Source: Amblyomma americanum
Lineage: Eukaryota > Arthropoda > Arachnida > Ixodida > Ixodidae
Length of the DNA stretch: 64,000 nucleotides
Assembly: GCF_052857255.1 (NCBI RefSeq)
Contig: NC_135502.1
Span: 184,881,806 to 184,945,805 of the forward strand
Reading direction: 5' to 3'
The notes beneath the pieces were generated by a model, which was not told the DNA's origin, did not search any database, and worked only from the letters and a program-made list of their open reading frames with translations. Position numbers and translations under genes: made by a program. Positions within the stretch are counted from its first letter, which is position 1; the number at the start of each line of letters is the position of its first letter. Below, piece after piece: positions 48,834 through 63,200 of the stretch.

Positions 48834-51279
48834 GGAACATCGAGCAACATGGCATCAGCCCCTGTGGGAACGGTCCACTGCTGTCCACGGCACTCGGAGT
48901 AACATGGCAGCCGCTCCTACATCGACGTCAAAATGCTTTAAACAGAGTCACGCTCTGTTCATCAGAACGGGGCATAGTGGCACCGTGAGCGAGATGACGT
49001 TGAGGAACTATTTCGTCTTTTGGTTCAGATTGTTGGTTTTGTTCTACCTGGCTACATTGCTCATGAGAACGTATCGATTACCGACAGCGACCTGAAAACG
49101 CTAGACAGCTCCAATACCAAGAGTTACGTTGCTACAAGGAACATCCAGCAAGGCGGCATCAGCTCCCGTGGAAACAGTTCTCGGAGTAACATGGGAGCTG
49201 CGGCAACATCGACGTCAGACTGCCTAAAACAGAGCCACGCTTTGTACATCTGAACAGGGCATGGTGGCACCATGAGCGAGATGACGTTGAGGAACTATTT
49301 CGACTTTTTCGTTCAGATTGTTGACTTTGTTCTACGTGGCTGCATCAGTCACGAGAACGCCTGGATTACTGACAGCGACGTGAAATCGCTGAACAGATGT
49401 AATACCTAGAGTTACGATGCTACAAGGAACATCGAGCAACACGGCATCAGCCCCTGTGGGAACGGTACACTGCTGTCCACGGCCCTCGTAGTAACATGGG
49501 AGCCGCTGCGGCATCGACGTCAAACTGCTTTAAACAGAGTCACGCTCCGTATATCGGAACAGGACATGGTGGCGCCGTGAGCGAGATGCCGTTGAGGAAC
49601 TATTTCGTATTTTTAGTTCAGATTTTTGTTTTTTTTATACCTGGCTGCATTGGTCATGAGAACGCCTAAATTACCGACCACGACCTGAAATCAATAAACA
49701 GGCACATCTCCGAGAGTTACGATGCTACAAGGAACATCGAGCAACATGGCCTCAGCCTTTGTGGGAACGGTCCACTCCTGTCCACGGCCCTCGGAGTAAC
49801 ATGGGAGCCGCTGCGACATCGACGTCAAAATTATTTAAACAGAGTCACGCTCCTTTCATCGGAACGGGACATGGTGGCACCGTGAGTGAGATGACGTTAA
49901 GGAACTATTTCGTCTTTTTAGTTCAGATTGTTGGTTTTGTTCAACCTGGCTGCATTCCTCATGAGAAGGCCTGGATTACCGACAGCGACCTGAAAACTCT
50001 GAACAGGTGTAACAACGAGAGTTACGGTGCTACAAGGAACATCTAGCAACACGGCATCAGCCCTTGTAGAAACAGTGCACCGCTGTCCACGGCCGTCGGA
50101 GTAACACGGGAGCCACTGCGACAGCGACGTCAAACTACTTTAAACAGAGTCACACTCCGTTCATCGGAACGGGGCATGGTGGCACCGTGAGCGAGATGAC
50201 GTTGAGGAAATATTTCGTCTTTTTGGTTCGATTGTTGGTTTTGTTTTACCTTGCTGCATTGCTCATGAAACGTCTGGATTACCGACAGCCATCTATAAAC
50301 GCTGAACAGATGTAACTCCGAGATTTACGATGTTACGCGAGACATCGACCAACACGCCATCAGCCCCTGTGAGAACGATACACTGCTGTCCACGGCCCTC
50401 GGAGTAACACGGGAGCCACTGCGACAGCGGCGTCAAACTGCTTTAAACAGAGTCACACTCCGTTCATCGGAACGGGGCATGGTGGCACCGTGAGCGAGAT
50501 GACGTTGAGGAACTATTTCGTATTTTTAGTTCAAATTGTTGGTTTTTTTATATCTGGCTGCATTGCTCATGAGAACGCCTTGATTACCGACCATGACCGG
50601 AAAACACTAAACAGACGTAACTCCGAGAGTTACGATGCTACAAGGAACATCGAGCAACACGGCATCAGCCCCTGTGGGAACGGTACACTGCTGTCCACGG
50701 CCCTCGGAGTAACATGGGAGCCGCTGCGAAATCGACGTCAAACTGCTTTAAACCGAGTCACGCTCTGTTCGTCGGAATATGGCATTGTGGACCGTGAGCT
50801 AGATGACGTTGAGGAACTATTTCGTATTCTTGGTTCAGATTGTTGGTTTTTGTTCTATCTGGCTGCATTGCTCATGAGAACGCCTGGTTTACCGACAGTG
50901 ACCTAAAATAGGTGTACAGCTGTAATATCCAGAGTTACAATGCTACAAGGAACGTCGAGCAACATGGCATCAGCCACTGTGGGAACGGTCCAATGCTGTC
51001 CAAGACCCTCGGAATAACATGGGAGCCACTGCGCAATCGACGTCAAAATGCTTTAAACAGAGTCACGCTCCGTTCATCGAAAGGGGGCATGGTGGCACCG
51101 TGAGCGAGATGACGTTGAGGAACCGTTTCGTCTTTTTGGTTCAGATTGTTGGTTTTCTTCTACCTGGCTGCATTGCTGACGAGAACGCCTCGATTACCGA
51201 CAGCGACCTGAAAACGGTGTACAGCTGTAATATCGAGAGTTACGATGCTACAAGGAACATCGAGCAACATGGCATCAGC
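48834..51279 (+). repeat. Higher-order repeat unit, 2420 bp, second copy
   Basis: Direct tandem copy of 46414-48833. Identity ends near 51279, where the sequence changes from agcccctgtggg to agcctttgtggg. Such identity over 2.4 kb, next to monomers that differ by 10-20 percent from each other, points to a recent unequal exchange or an assembly duplication. Confidence 0.9.
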
Positions 51280-54200
51280 CTTTGTGGGAACGGTCCACTC
51301 CTGTCCACGGCCCTCGGAATAACATGGGAGCCACTGCGACATCGACGTCAAACTGATTTAAACCGAGTCATGCTCCGTTTGTTGGAATAGCGCATGGTGG
51401 CACCGTGAGATAGATGACGTTCAGGAAATATTTCGATTTTTTGGTTCAGATTGTTGGTTTTGTTCTACCTGGCTGCATTGCTCACGAGAACGCCTGGATT
51501 ACCGACAGCGACCTGGAAACGCTCTACAGCTGTAATACCGAGAGTTACGATGCTACAAGGAATATCGAGCAACACGGCCTCAGCCCCTGTGGGAACGATC
51601 CACTGCTGTCCATGGCCCTCGGAGTAACATGGGAGCCGCTGCGACATCGACGTCAAACTGCTTTAAACAGAGTCACGCTGTGCTCGTCGGAATAGGGCAT
51701 GGTCGCACCGTTAGCGAGATGACGTTGAGGAACTGTCTCGTCTTTTTGGCTCAGATTGTTGGTTTTGATCTACCTGGCTGCATTGCTCATGAGAACATCT
51801 GGATTACCGACAGCGACCTGAAAACGCTGAACAGCTCTAATACCAAGAGTTACAGTGCTACAAGCAACATCCAGCAGCATGGCATCAGCTCCTGTGGGAA
51901 CGGTCCACTGCTGTCCAAGGCCCTCGGAGTAAAAGGGAGCCGCTGCGACATCGACGTCAAACTGCTTTAAACAGAGTCACGCGCCGTTCAGCGGAACAGG
52001 GCATGGTGACACCGTGAGCGACATGACGTTAAACTATTTCTTCTTTAATGTTTTGTTCTACCAGGCTGCATTTGTCATGATAACGCCTGGATTACCGACA
52101 GCAACCTGAAAATGCTGTACAGCTTTAATACCGAGAGTTACGATGCTACAATAAACATCGAGCAACACGGCATCAGCCCCTCTTGGAACGGTCCACCACT
52201 GTCCATAGCCCTCGGAGGAAATCAGAGCCGCTGCGACATCGACGTCAAAATGCTTTGAACAGAGTCACGCTCCGTTCATCGCAACGGGGCATGGTTTCAC
52301 CGTGAGCGACATGACGTTGAGGAACTATTTCGCCATTTTGGTTCAGATTGTTGGTTTTGTTCTACCATGCTGCATTGCTCATGAGAACGCCTGGTTTACC
52401 GACAGTGACCTGAAAATGGTGTACAGCTGTAATATCGAGAGTTACGATGCTACAAGGAACATCGAGCAACATGGCATCAGCCCCTGTGGGAACGGTCCAA
52501 TGCTGTCCACGGCCCTCGGAGTAACATGGGAGCCGCTGCGACATCGACGTCAAAATGCTTTAAACAGAGTCACGCTCCGTTCATCGGAACGGGGCATGGT
52601 GGCACCGTGAGCGAGATGACGTTGAGGAACTGTTTCGTCTTTTTGGTTCAGATTGTTGGTTTTGTTCTACCTGGCTGCATTGCTGACGAGAACGCCTCGA
52701 TTACCAACAGCGACCTGAAAACGGTGTACAGCTGTAATATCGAGAGTTACGATGCTACAAGGAACATCGAGCAACATGGCATCAGCCTTTGTGGGGACGG
52801 TCCCCTCCTGTCCACGGCCCCCGGAGTAACATGGGAGCCGCTGCGACATCGACGACAAAATGATTTAAACCGAGTCACGCTCCGTTCATCGGAACGGGGC
52901 ATGGTGGCACAGTGAGCGAGATGATGTTGAGGAACTATTTCGTATTTTTGTTTCAGATTGTTGGTTTTGTTATACCTGGCTGCATTGCTCACGAGAACGT
53001 CTGGATTACCGACAGCGACCTGAAAATGCTGAACAGCTCTAATACCAACAGTTACGATGCTACAAGTAACATCCTGCAACACGGCATCAGCTCCTGTGGG
53101 AACGGTCCACTGCTGTCCAACGCCCTCGGTGTAACATGAGAGCCGCCGCGACATCGACGTCAAACTGTTTAAACTGAGTCGCGCTCCGTTCAGCGGAACG
53201 GGGCATGGTGGCACCGTGAGCGACATGACGTTAAACTATTTCGTCTTTTTTGTTTTGTTCTACCTGGCTGCATTGGTCATGAGATCGCCTGGATTACCGA
53301 CAGCGACCTGAAAACGCTAAACAGCTCTAATACGAAGAATTACGATGGTACAAGGAATATCTAGCAACACGGCATCAGCTCCTGCGGTAACGGTCCACTG
53401 ATGCCCAAGGCCATCGGAGTAACATGGAAGCCGCTGCGACATCGACGTCAAATTGCTTTGAACAGAGTCACGCTCCGTTCATCGGAACGGGGCATGGTTT
53501 GACCGTGAGCGACATGACGTTGAGGAACTATTTCGTCTTTTTGGTTCTGATTGTTGGTTTTGTTCTACCTGGCTGCATTGCTCACGAGAACGCCTGGATT
53601 ACTGACAGCGACCTGAAAACGCTGTACAGCTGTAATACCGAGAGTTACGATGCTACAAGGAATATCGAGCAACACGACCTCAGCCCCTGTGGGAACGGTC
53701 CACTGCTGTCCATGGCCCTCGGAGTAACACGGGAGCCACTGCGACAGTGACGTCAAACTGCTTTAAACAGAGTCACACTTTGTTCATCGGAACGGGGCAT
53801 GGTGGCACCGTGAGCGAGACGACGTTGAGAAACTATTTCGTCTTTTTGTTTCTGATATTTGGTATTGTTCTACGTGGCTGCATTGCTCACGAGAACGCCT
53901 GGATTACCGACAGCCACCTGAAAACGCTCTGCAGCTGTAATACCGAGAGTTACGATGCTACAAGGAACATCTAGCAACATGGCATCAGCTCCTGTGGGAA
54001 CGGTCCACTGCTGTCCAAGGCCCTCGGAGTAAATGGGAGCCGCTGCGACATCGACGTCAAACTGCTTTAAACAGAGTCACGCGCCGTTCAGCGGAACGTT
54101 GCATGGTGACACCGTGAGCGAAATGACGTTAAACTATTTCTTCTTTTTTGTTTTGTTCTACCTGGCTGCATTTGTCATGATAACACCTGGATTACCGACA

Positions 54201-57200
54201 GCGACCTGAAAACGGTGTAGAGCTTTAATATCGAGAGTTACGATGCTACAATGAACATCGAGCAACATGGCAACAGCCCCTGTGGGAACGGTTCACTGCT
54301 GTCCACGGCACTCGGAGTAACATGGCAGCCGCTGCGACATCGACGTCAAAATGCTTTAAACAGAGTCACGCTCCGTTCATCAGAACGAGGCATGGTGGCA
54401 CCGTGAGCTAGATGACGTTCAGGAAATATTTCGATTTTTTGGTTCAGATTGTGTGTTTTTGTTCTATCTGGCTGCATTGCAGACGAGAACGCCTCTATTA
54501 CCGACACCGACCTGAAAACGATGTACAGCTGTAATATCGAGAGTTACGAAGCTACAAGGAACATCGAGCAACATGGCCTCAGCCTTTGTGGGAACGGTCC
54601 ACTCCTGTCCACGGCCCTCGGAGTAACATGGGAGCCGCTGCGACATCGACGTCAAAATTATTTAAACCGAGTCACGCTCCTTTCATCGGAACGGGGCATG
54701 GTGGCACCTTGAGCGAGATGACGTTGAGGAACTATTTCGTCTTTTTGGTTCTGATTGTTGGTTTTGTTCTATCTGGTTGCATTGCTGACGAGAACGCCTC
54801 GATTACCGACAGCGACCTGAAAACGGTGTACAGCTCTAATATCGAGAGTTACGATGCTACAAGGAACATCGAGCAACATGGCCTCAGCCTTTGCGGGAAC
54901 GGTCCACTCCTGTCCACGGCCCTCGGAGTAACATGGGAGCCACTGCGACATCGACGTCAAAATTATTTAAACCTAGTCACGCTCCTTTCATCGGAACGGG
55001 ACATGGTGGCACCGTGAGTGAGATGACGTTAAGGAACTATTTCGTCTTTTTAGTTCAGATTGTTGGTTTTGTTCAACCTGGCTGCATTCCTCATGAGAAG
55101 GCCTGGATTACTGACAGCGACCCGAAAACTCTGAACAGGTGTAACAACGAGAGTTACGGTGCTACAAGGAACATTTAGCAACACGGCATCAGCCCTTGTA
55201 GAAACAGTGCACCGCTGTCCACGGCCGTCGGAGTAACACGGGAGCCACTGCGACAGCGACGTCAAACTACTTTAAACAGAGTCACACTCCGTTCATCGGA
55301 ACGGGGCATGGTGGCACCGTGAGCGAGATGACGTTGAGGAAATATTTCGTCCTTTTGGTTCGATTGTTGGTTTTGTTTTACCTTGCTGCATTGCTCATAA
55401 AACGTCTGGATTACCGACAGCCACCTATAAACGCTGAACAGATGTAACTCCGAGATTTACGATGCTACGCGAGACATCGACCAACACGCCATCAGCCCCT
55501 GTGAGAACGGTACACAGCTGTCCACGGCCCTCGGAGTAACACGGGAGCCACTGCGACAGCGACGTCAAACTGCTTTAGTCAGAGTCACACTCCGTTCATC
55601 GGAACGGGGCATGGTGGCACCGTGAGCGAGATGACGTTGAGGAACTATTTCGTATTTTTAGTTCAGATTGTTGGTTTTTTTATACCTATCTGCATTGCTC
55701 ATTAGAACGCCTTGATTACCGACCATGACCGGAAAACACTAAACAGAAGTAACTCCGAGAGTTACGATGCTACAAGGAACATCGAGCAACACGGCATCAG
55801 CCCCTGTGGGAACGGTACACTGCTGTCCACGGCCCTCGGAGTAACATAGGAGCCGCTGCGACATCGACGTCAAACTGCTTTAAACCGAGTCACGCTCTGT
55901 TCGTCGGAATATGGCATTGTGGACCGTGAGCTAGATGACGTTGAGGAACTATTTCGTATTTTTGGTTCAGATTGTTGGTTTTTGTTCTATCTGGCTGCAT
56001 TGCTCATGAGAACGCCTGGTTTACAGACAGTGACCTAAAATAGGTGTACAGCTGTAATATCGAGAGTTACGATGCTACAAGGAATATCGAGCAACATGGC
56101 ATCAGCCACTGTGGGAACGGTCCAATGCTGTCCAAGACCCTCGGAGTAACATGGGAGCCACTGCGCAATCGACGTCAAAATGCTTTAAACCGTCACGCTC
56201 CGTTCATCGAAACGGGGCATGGTGGCACCGTGAGCGAGATGACGTTGAGGAACCGTTTCGTCTTTTTGGTTCAGATTGTTGGTTTTGTTCTACCTGGCTG
56301 CATTGCTGACGAGAACGCCTCGATTACTGACAGCGACCTGAAAACGGTGTACAGCTGTAATATCGAGAGTTACGATGCTACAAGGAACATCGAGCAATAT
56401 GGCATCAGCCTTTGTGGGAACGGTCCGCTCCTGTCCACGGCCCCTGGAGTAACATGGGAGCCGCTGCAATATCGACGTCAAAATGATTTAAACCGAGTCA
56501 CGTTCCGTTCATCGGAACGGGGCATGGTGGCACCTTGAGCGAGATGACGTTGAGGAACTATTTCGTCTTTTTGGTTCTGATTGTTGGTTTTGTTCTATCT
56601 GGCTGCATTGCTGACGGGAACGCCTCGATTACCGACAGCGACCTGAAAACGCTGTACAGCTGTAATATCGACAGTTACGATGCAACAAGGAACATCGAGC
56701 AACATGGCATCAGCCTTTGTGGGAACGGTCCACTCCTGTCCACGGCCCTCGGAATAACATGGGAGCCACTGCGACATCGACGTCAAACTGATTTAAACCG
56801 AGTCATGCTCCGTTCGTTGGAATAGCGCATGGTGGCACCGTGAGATAGATGACGTTCAGGAAATATTTCGATTTTTGGTTCAGATTGTTGGTTTTTGTTC
56901 TATCTGGCTGCATTGCTGACGAGAACGCCTCGATTACTGACAGCGACCTGAAAACGGTGTACAGCTGTAATATCGAGAGTTACGATGCTACAATGAACAT
57001 CGAGCAACATGGCATCAGCCCCTGTGGGAACGGTCCACTGCTGTCCACGGCACTCGGAGTAACATGGGAGCCGCTGCGACATCGACGCCAAACTGCTTTA
57101 AACAGAGTCACGCTCCGTTCATCTAAGCGGAGCATGGTGGCACCGTGAACGAGATGACGTTGAGGAACTATTTCGTCTTTTTGTTTCTAATTGTTGGTTT

Positions 57201-60200
57201 TGTTCTACCTGGCTGCATTGCTCACGAGAACGCCTCGATTACCGACAGCGACCTGAAAACGCTGAACAGCTCTAATACCAAGAGTTACGATGCTACAAGT
57301 AACATCCTGCAGCATGGCATCAGCTCCTGTGGGAACGGTCCACTGCTGTCCAAGGCCCTCGGAGTAAAAGGGAGCCGCTGCGACATTGACGTCAAACTGC
57401 TTTCAACAGAGTCACGCGCCGTTCAGCGGAACGGGGCATGGTGACACCGTGAGCGACATAACGTTAAACTATTTCTTCTTTTTTGTTTTGTTCTACCAGG
57501 CTGCATTTGTCATGATAACGCCTGGATTACCGACAGCAACCTGAAAACGCTGTACAGCTTTATTACCGAGAGTTACGATGCTACAATAAACATCGAGCAA
57601 CACGGCATCAGCCCCTCTTGGAACGGTCCACCACTGTCCATAGCCCTCGGAGGAAATCAGAGCCGCTGCGACATCGACGTCAAAATGCTTTGAACAGAGT
57701 CATGCTCCGTTCATCGGAACGGGGCATGGTGGCACCTTGAGCGATATGACGTTGAGGAACTATTTCGCCTTTTTGGTTCAGATTGTTGGTTTTGTTCTAC
57801 CAGGCTGCATTGCTCATGAGAACGCCTGGTTTACCGACAGTGACCTGAAAATGGTGTACAGCTGTAATATCGAGAGTTACGATGCTACAAGGAACATCGA
57901 GCAACATGGCATCAGCCCCTGTGGGAACGGTCCAATGCTGTCCACGGCCCTCGGAGTAACATGGGAGCCGCTGCGACATCGCCGTCAAAATGCTTTAAAC
58001 AGAGTCACGCTCCGTTCATCGGAACGGGGCATGGTGGCACCGTGAGCGAGATGACGTTGAGGAACTGTTTCGCCTTTTTCTTCAGATTGTTCGTTTTGTT
58101 CTACCTGGCTGCATTGCTGACGAGAACGCCTCGATTACCGACACCGACCTGAAAACGGTGTACAGCTGTAATATCGAGAGTTACGATGCTACAAGGAACA
58201 TCGAGCAACATGGCCTCAGCCTTTGTGGGAACGGTCCACTCCTGTCCACGGCCCTCGGAGTAACATGGGAGCCGCTGCGACATCGACGTCAAAATTATTT
58301 AAACCGAGTCACGCTCCTTTCATCGGAACGGGACATGGTGGCACCGTGAGTGAGATGACGTTAAGGAACTATTTCGTCTTTTTAGTTCAGATTGTTGGTT
58401 TTGTTCAACCTGGCTGCATTCCTCATGCGAAGGCCTGGATTACCGACAGCGACCTGAAAACTCTGAACAGGTGTAACAACGAGAGTTACGGTGCTACAAG
58501 GAACATCTAGCAACACGGCATCAGCCCTTGTAGAAACAGTGCACCGCTGTCCACGGCCGTCGGAGTAACACGGGAGCCACTGCGACAGCGACGTCAAACT
58601 ACTTTAAACAGAGTCACACTCCGTTCATCGGAACGGGGCATGGTGGCACCGTGAGCGAGATGACGTTGAGGAAATATTTAGTCTTTTTGGTTCAATTGTT
58701 GGTTTTGTTTTACCTTGCTGCATTGCTCATGAAACGTCTGGATTACCGACAGCCACCTATAAACGCTGAACAGATGTAACTCCGAGATTTACGATGCTAC
58801 GCGAGACATCGACCAACACGCCATCAGCCCCTGTGAGAACGGTACACTGCTGTCCACGGCCCTCGGAGTAACACGGGAGCCACTGCGACAGCGACGTCAA
58901 ACTGCTTTAAACAGTCACACTCCGTTCATCGGAACGGGGCATGGTGGCACCGTGAGCGAGATGACGTTGAGGAACTATGTCGTATTTTTAGTTCAGATTG
59001 TTGGTTTTTTTATACCTGGCTGCATTGCTCATGAGAACGCCTTGATTACCGACCATGACCGGAAAACACTAAACAGACGTAACTCCGAGAGTTACGATGC
59101 TACAAGGAATATCGAGCAACACGGCCTCAGCCCCTGTGGGAACGGTCCACTGCTGTCCATGGCCCTCGGAGTAACATGGGAGCCGCTGCGGCATCGACGT
59201 CAAAGTGCTTTAAACAGAGTCGCGCTGTGTTCATCGGAACGGCGCATGGTGGCACCTTGAGCGAGATGACGTTGAGGAACTATTTCGTCTTTTTGGTTCT
59301 GATTGTTGGTTTTTTTCTATCTGGCTGCATTGCTGACGAGAACGCCTCGATTACCGACAGCGACCTGAAAACGGTGTACAGCTGTAATATCGAGAGTTAT
59401 GATGCTACAAGGAACATCGAGCGACACGGCATTACCTCTGTGGGAACGGTTCACTGCTGTCCACGGCCCTCGGAATAACATGGGAGCCACTGCGACATCG
59501 ACGTTACACTGATTTAAACCGAGTCACGCTCCGCTCTTTGGAATAGCGCATGGTGGCACCGTGAGCTAGATGACGTTCAGGAAATATTTCGATTTTTTGG
59601 ATCAGATTGTTGGTTTTTGTTCTATCTGGCTGCATTGCTGACGAGAACGCCTCGATTACCGACAGCGACCTGAAAACGGTGTACAGCTGTAATATCGAGA
59701 GTTACGATGCTACAAGGAACATCGAGCAACATGGCATCAGCCTTTGTGGGAACGGTCCACTCCTGTCCACGGTCCTCGGAATAACATGGGAGCCGCTGCG
59801 ACAACGACGTCAAAATGATTTAAACTGAGTCACGCTCCTTTCACCGGAACGGGGCATGGTGGCACCTTGAGCGAGATGACGTTGAGGAACTATTTCGTCT
59901 TTTTGGTTCTGATTGTTGGTTTTGTTCTATCTGGTTGCATTGTGACGAGAACGCCTCGATTACCGACAGCGACCTGAAAACTCTGAACAGGTGTAACAAT
60001 GAGAGTTACGATGCGACAAGGAACATCGAGCAACACGGCATCAGCCCTTGTAGAAACAGTGCACCGCTGTCCACGGCCGTCGGAGTAACACGGGAGCCAC
60101 TGCGACAGCGACGTCAAACTGCTTTAAACAGAGTCACACTCTGTTCATCGGAACGGGCATTGTTGCACCGTGAGCGAGATGACGTTGAGGAATTATTTCG

Positions 60201-63200
60201 TACTTTTTGTTCAGATTGTTGGTTTTTTTATACCTGGCTGCATTGCTCTTGAGAACGCCTGCATTACCGACCATGACCTGAAAACACTAAACCGACGTAA
60301 CTCCGAGAGTTACGATGCTACAAGGAAAATCGAGCAACACGGCATCCGCCCCTGCAGGAAGAGTGCACCGCTGTACACGGCCCTCGGAGTAACACGGGAG
60401 TCATTGCGACAGCGACGTCAAACTGCTTTAAACAGAGTTACGCTCCGTTCATCGGAACAGGGCATGGTGGCGCTTTGAGCGAGATGACGTTGAGGAACTA
60501 TTTCGTCTTTTTGGTTGGATTGTTGGTTTTGGTCTACCTGGCTGCATTGCTCATGAGAACGCCTTGATTACCGACCATGACCTGAAAACACTAAACAGAC
60601 GTAACTCCGAGAGTTACGATGCTACAAGGAACATCGAGCAACACGGCATCAGCCCCTGTGGGAACGGTACACTGCTGTCCACGGCCCTCAGAGTAACATG
60701 GGAGCCGCTGCGACATCGACGTCAAATTGCTTTAAACCGAGTCACGCTCTGTCCTCGGAATATGGGATGGTGCACCGTGAGCTAGATGACGTTGAGGAAC
60801 TATTTCATATTTTTGGTTCAGATTGTTGGCTTTGTTCTACCTGGCTGCATCGGTCACGAGAACGCCTCGATTACCGAGAACGACCTGAAAACGGTGTACA
60901 GCTTTAATATCGAGAGTTACGATGCAACAATGAACATCGAGCAACATGGCATCAGCCCCTGTGGGAACGGTCCACTGCTGTCCACGGCGCTTGGAGTAAC
61001 ATGGGAGCCGCTGCGACATCGACGTCAAAATGCTTTAAACAGAGTCACGCTCCGTTCATCGGAACGGGGCATGGTTTCACCATGAGCGACATGACGTTGA
61101 GGAACTATTTCGCCCTTTTGGTTAAGATTGTTGGTTTTGTTCTACCTGGCTGCATTGCTACACGAGAACGCCTCGATTACCGACAGCGACCTGAAAACGG
61201 TGTACACCTGTAATATCGAGAGTTACGATGCTACAATGAACATCGAGCAACATGGCATCAGCCTTTGTGGGAACGGTCCACTCCTGTCCACTGCCTTCGG
61301 AATAACATGGGAGCCACTGCGACATCGACGTCAAACTGATTTAAACCGAGTCACGCTCCGATCGTTGGAATAGCTCATGGTGGCAACGTGAGATAGATGA
61401 CGTTCAGGAAATATTTCGATTTTTTGGTTCAGATTGTTGGTTTTTGTTCTACCTGGCTACATTGCTCATGAGAACGTCTGGATTACCGACAGCGACCTGA
61501 AAACGCTGAACAGCTCTAATACCAAGGGTTGCAGTGCCACAAAGAACATCCAGCAACATGGCATCAGCTCCTGTGGGAACGGTCCACTGCTGTCCAAGGC
61601 CCTCGGAGTAAATGGGAGCCGCTGCGACATCGACGTCAAACTGCTTTAAACAGAGTCACGCGCCGTTCAGCGGAACGGGGCATGGTGACACCGTGAGCTA
61701 CATGACGTTAAACTATTTCTTCTTTTTTTGTTGTGTTCTACCTGGCTACATTTGTCATGATAACGCCTCGATTACCGACAGCGACCTGAAAACGGTGTAG
61801 AGCTTTAATATCGAGAGTTACGATGCTACAATGAACATCAAGCAACATGGCAACAGCCCCCGTGGGAATGGTCCACTGCTGTCCACGGCACTCGGAGTAA
61901 CATGGGAGCCGCTGCGACATCGACGTCAAAATGCTTTAAACAGAGTCACACTCCGTTCATCGGAACGGTGCATGGTGGCACCGTGAGCTAGATGACGTTG
62001 AGGAAATATTTCGTATTTTTAGTTTATATTGTTGGTTTTTTTATACCTGGCTGCATTGCTCATGAGAACGCCTGGATTACCGACCATGACCTGAAAACTC
62101 TAAACAGACGTAACTCCGAGAGTTACGATGCTACAAGGAACATCGAGCAACACGGCATCCGCCCCTGCAGGAACAGTGCACCGCTGTACACTGCCCTCGG
62201 AGTAACACGGGAGCCATTAAGACAGCGACGTCAAAGTGCTTTTAACAGAGTTACGCTCCGTTCATCGGAACGGGGCATGGTGGCGGTTTGAGCGAGATGA
62301 CGTTGAAGAACTATTTCGTCTTTTTTGTTTTGTTCTACCTGGCTGCATAGGTCATGAGAACGCCTGCATTACCGATAGCGACCTCAAAACGCTGTACGGC
62401 TTTAATACCGAGAGTTACGATGCTGCAAGGAACATCGAGCAACAAGGCACCACCCCCTGTGGGAATGATCCACCGCTGTCCTCAGCCCTCGGAGTAACAC
62501 GGGAGCCACTGCGACAGCGACGTCAAACGGATTAAACCGAGTCACGCTCCGTTCATCGGAACGGGGCATGGTGGCACGTTGAGCGAGATGACGTTGAGGA
62601 ACTATTTCGTCTTTTTGGTTCTGATTGTTGGTTTTGTTCTATCTGGCTGCATTGCTGACGAGAACGCCTCGATTACCGACAGCGGCCTGAAAACGGTGTA
62701 CAGCTGTAATATTGAGAGTTACGATGCTACAAGGAACATCGAGCAACATGGCATCAGCCTTTGTGGGAACGGTCCACTCCTGTCCATGGCCCTCGGAATA
62801 ACATGGGAGCCACTGCGACTTCGACGTCAAACTGATTTAAACCGAGTCACGCTCCGTTCGTTGGAATAGCGCACGGTGGCACCGTGAGATAGATGACGTT
62901 CAGGAAATATTTCGATTTTTTGGTTCAGATTGTTGGTTTTTGTTCTATCTGGCTGCATTGCTGACGAGAACGCCTCAATTACCGACAGCGACCTGTAAAC
63001 GGTGTACAGCTCTAATATCGAGAGTTACGATGCTACAATGAACATCGAGCAACATGGCATCAGCCCCTGTGGGAATGGTCCACTGCTGTCCACGGCACTC
63101 GGAGTAACATGGGAGCCGCTGCGACATCGACGTCAAACTGCTTTAAACAGAGTCACGCTGTGTTCGTCGGAATAGGGCATGGTGGCACCGTGAGCGAGAT

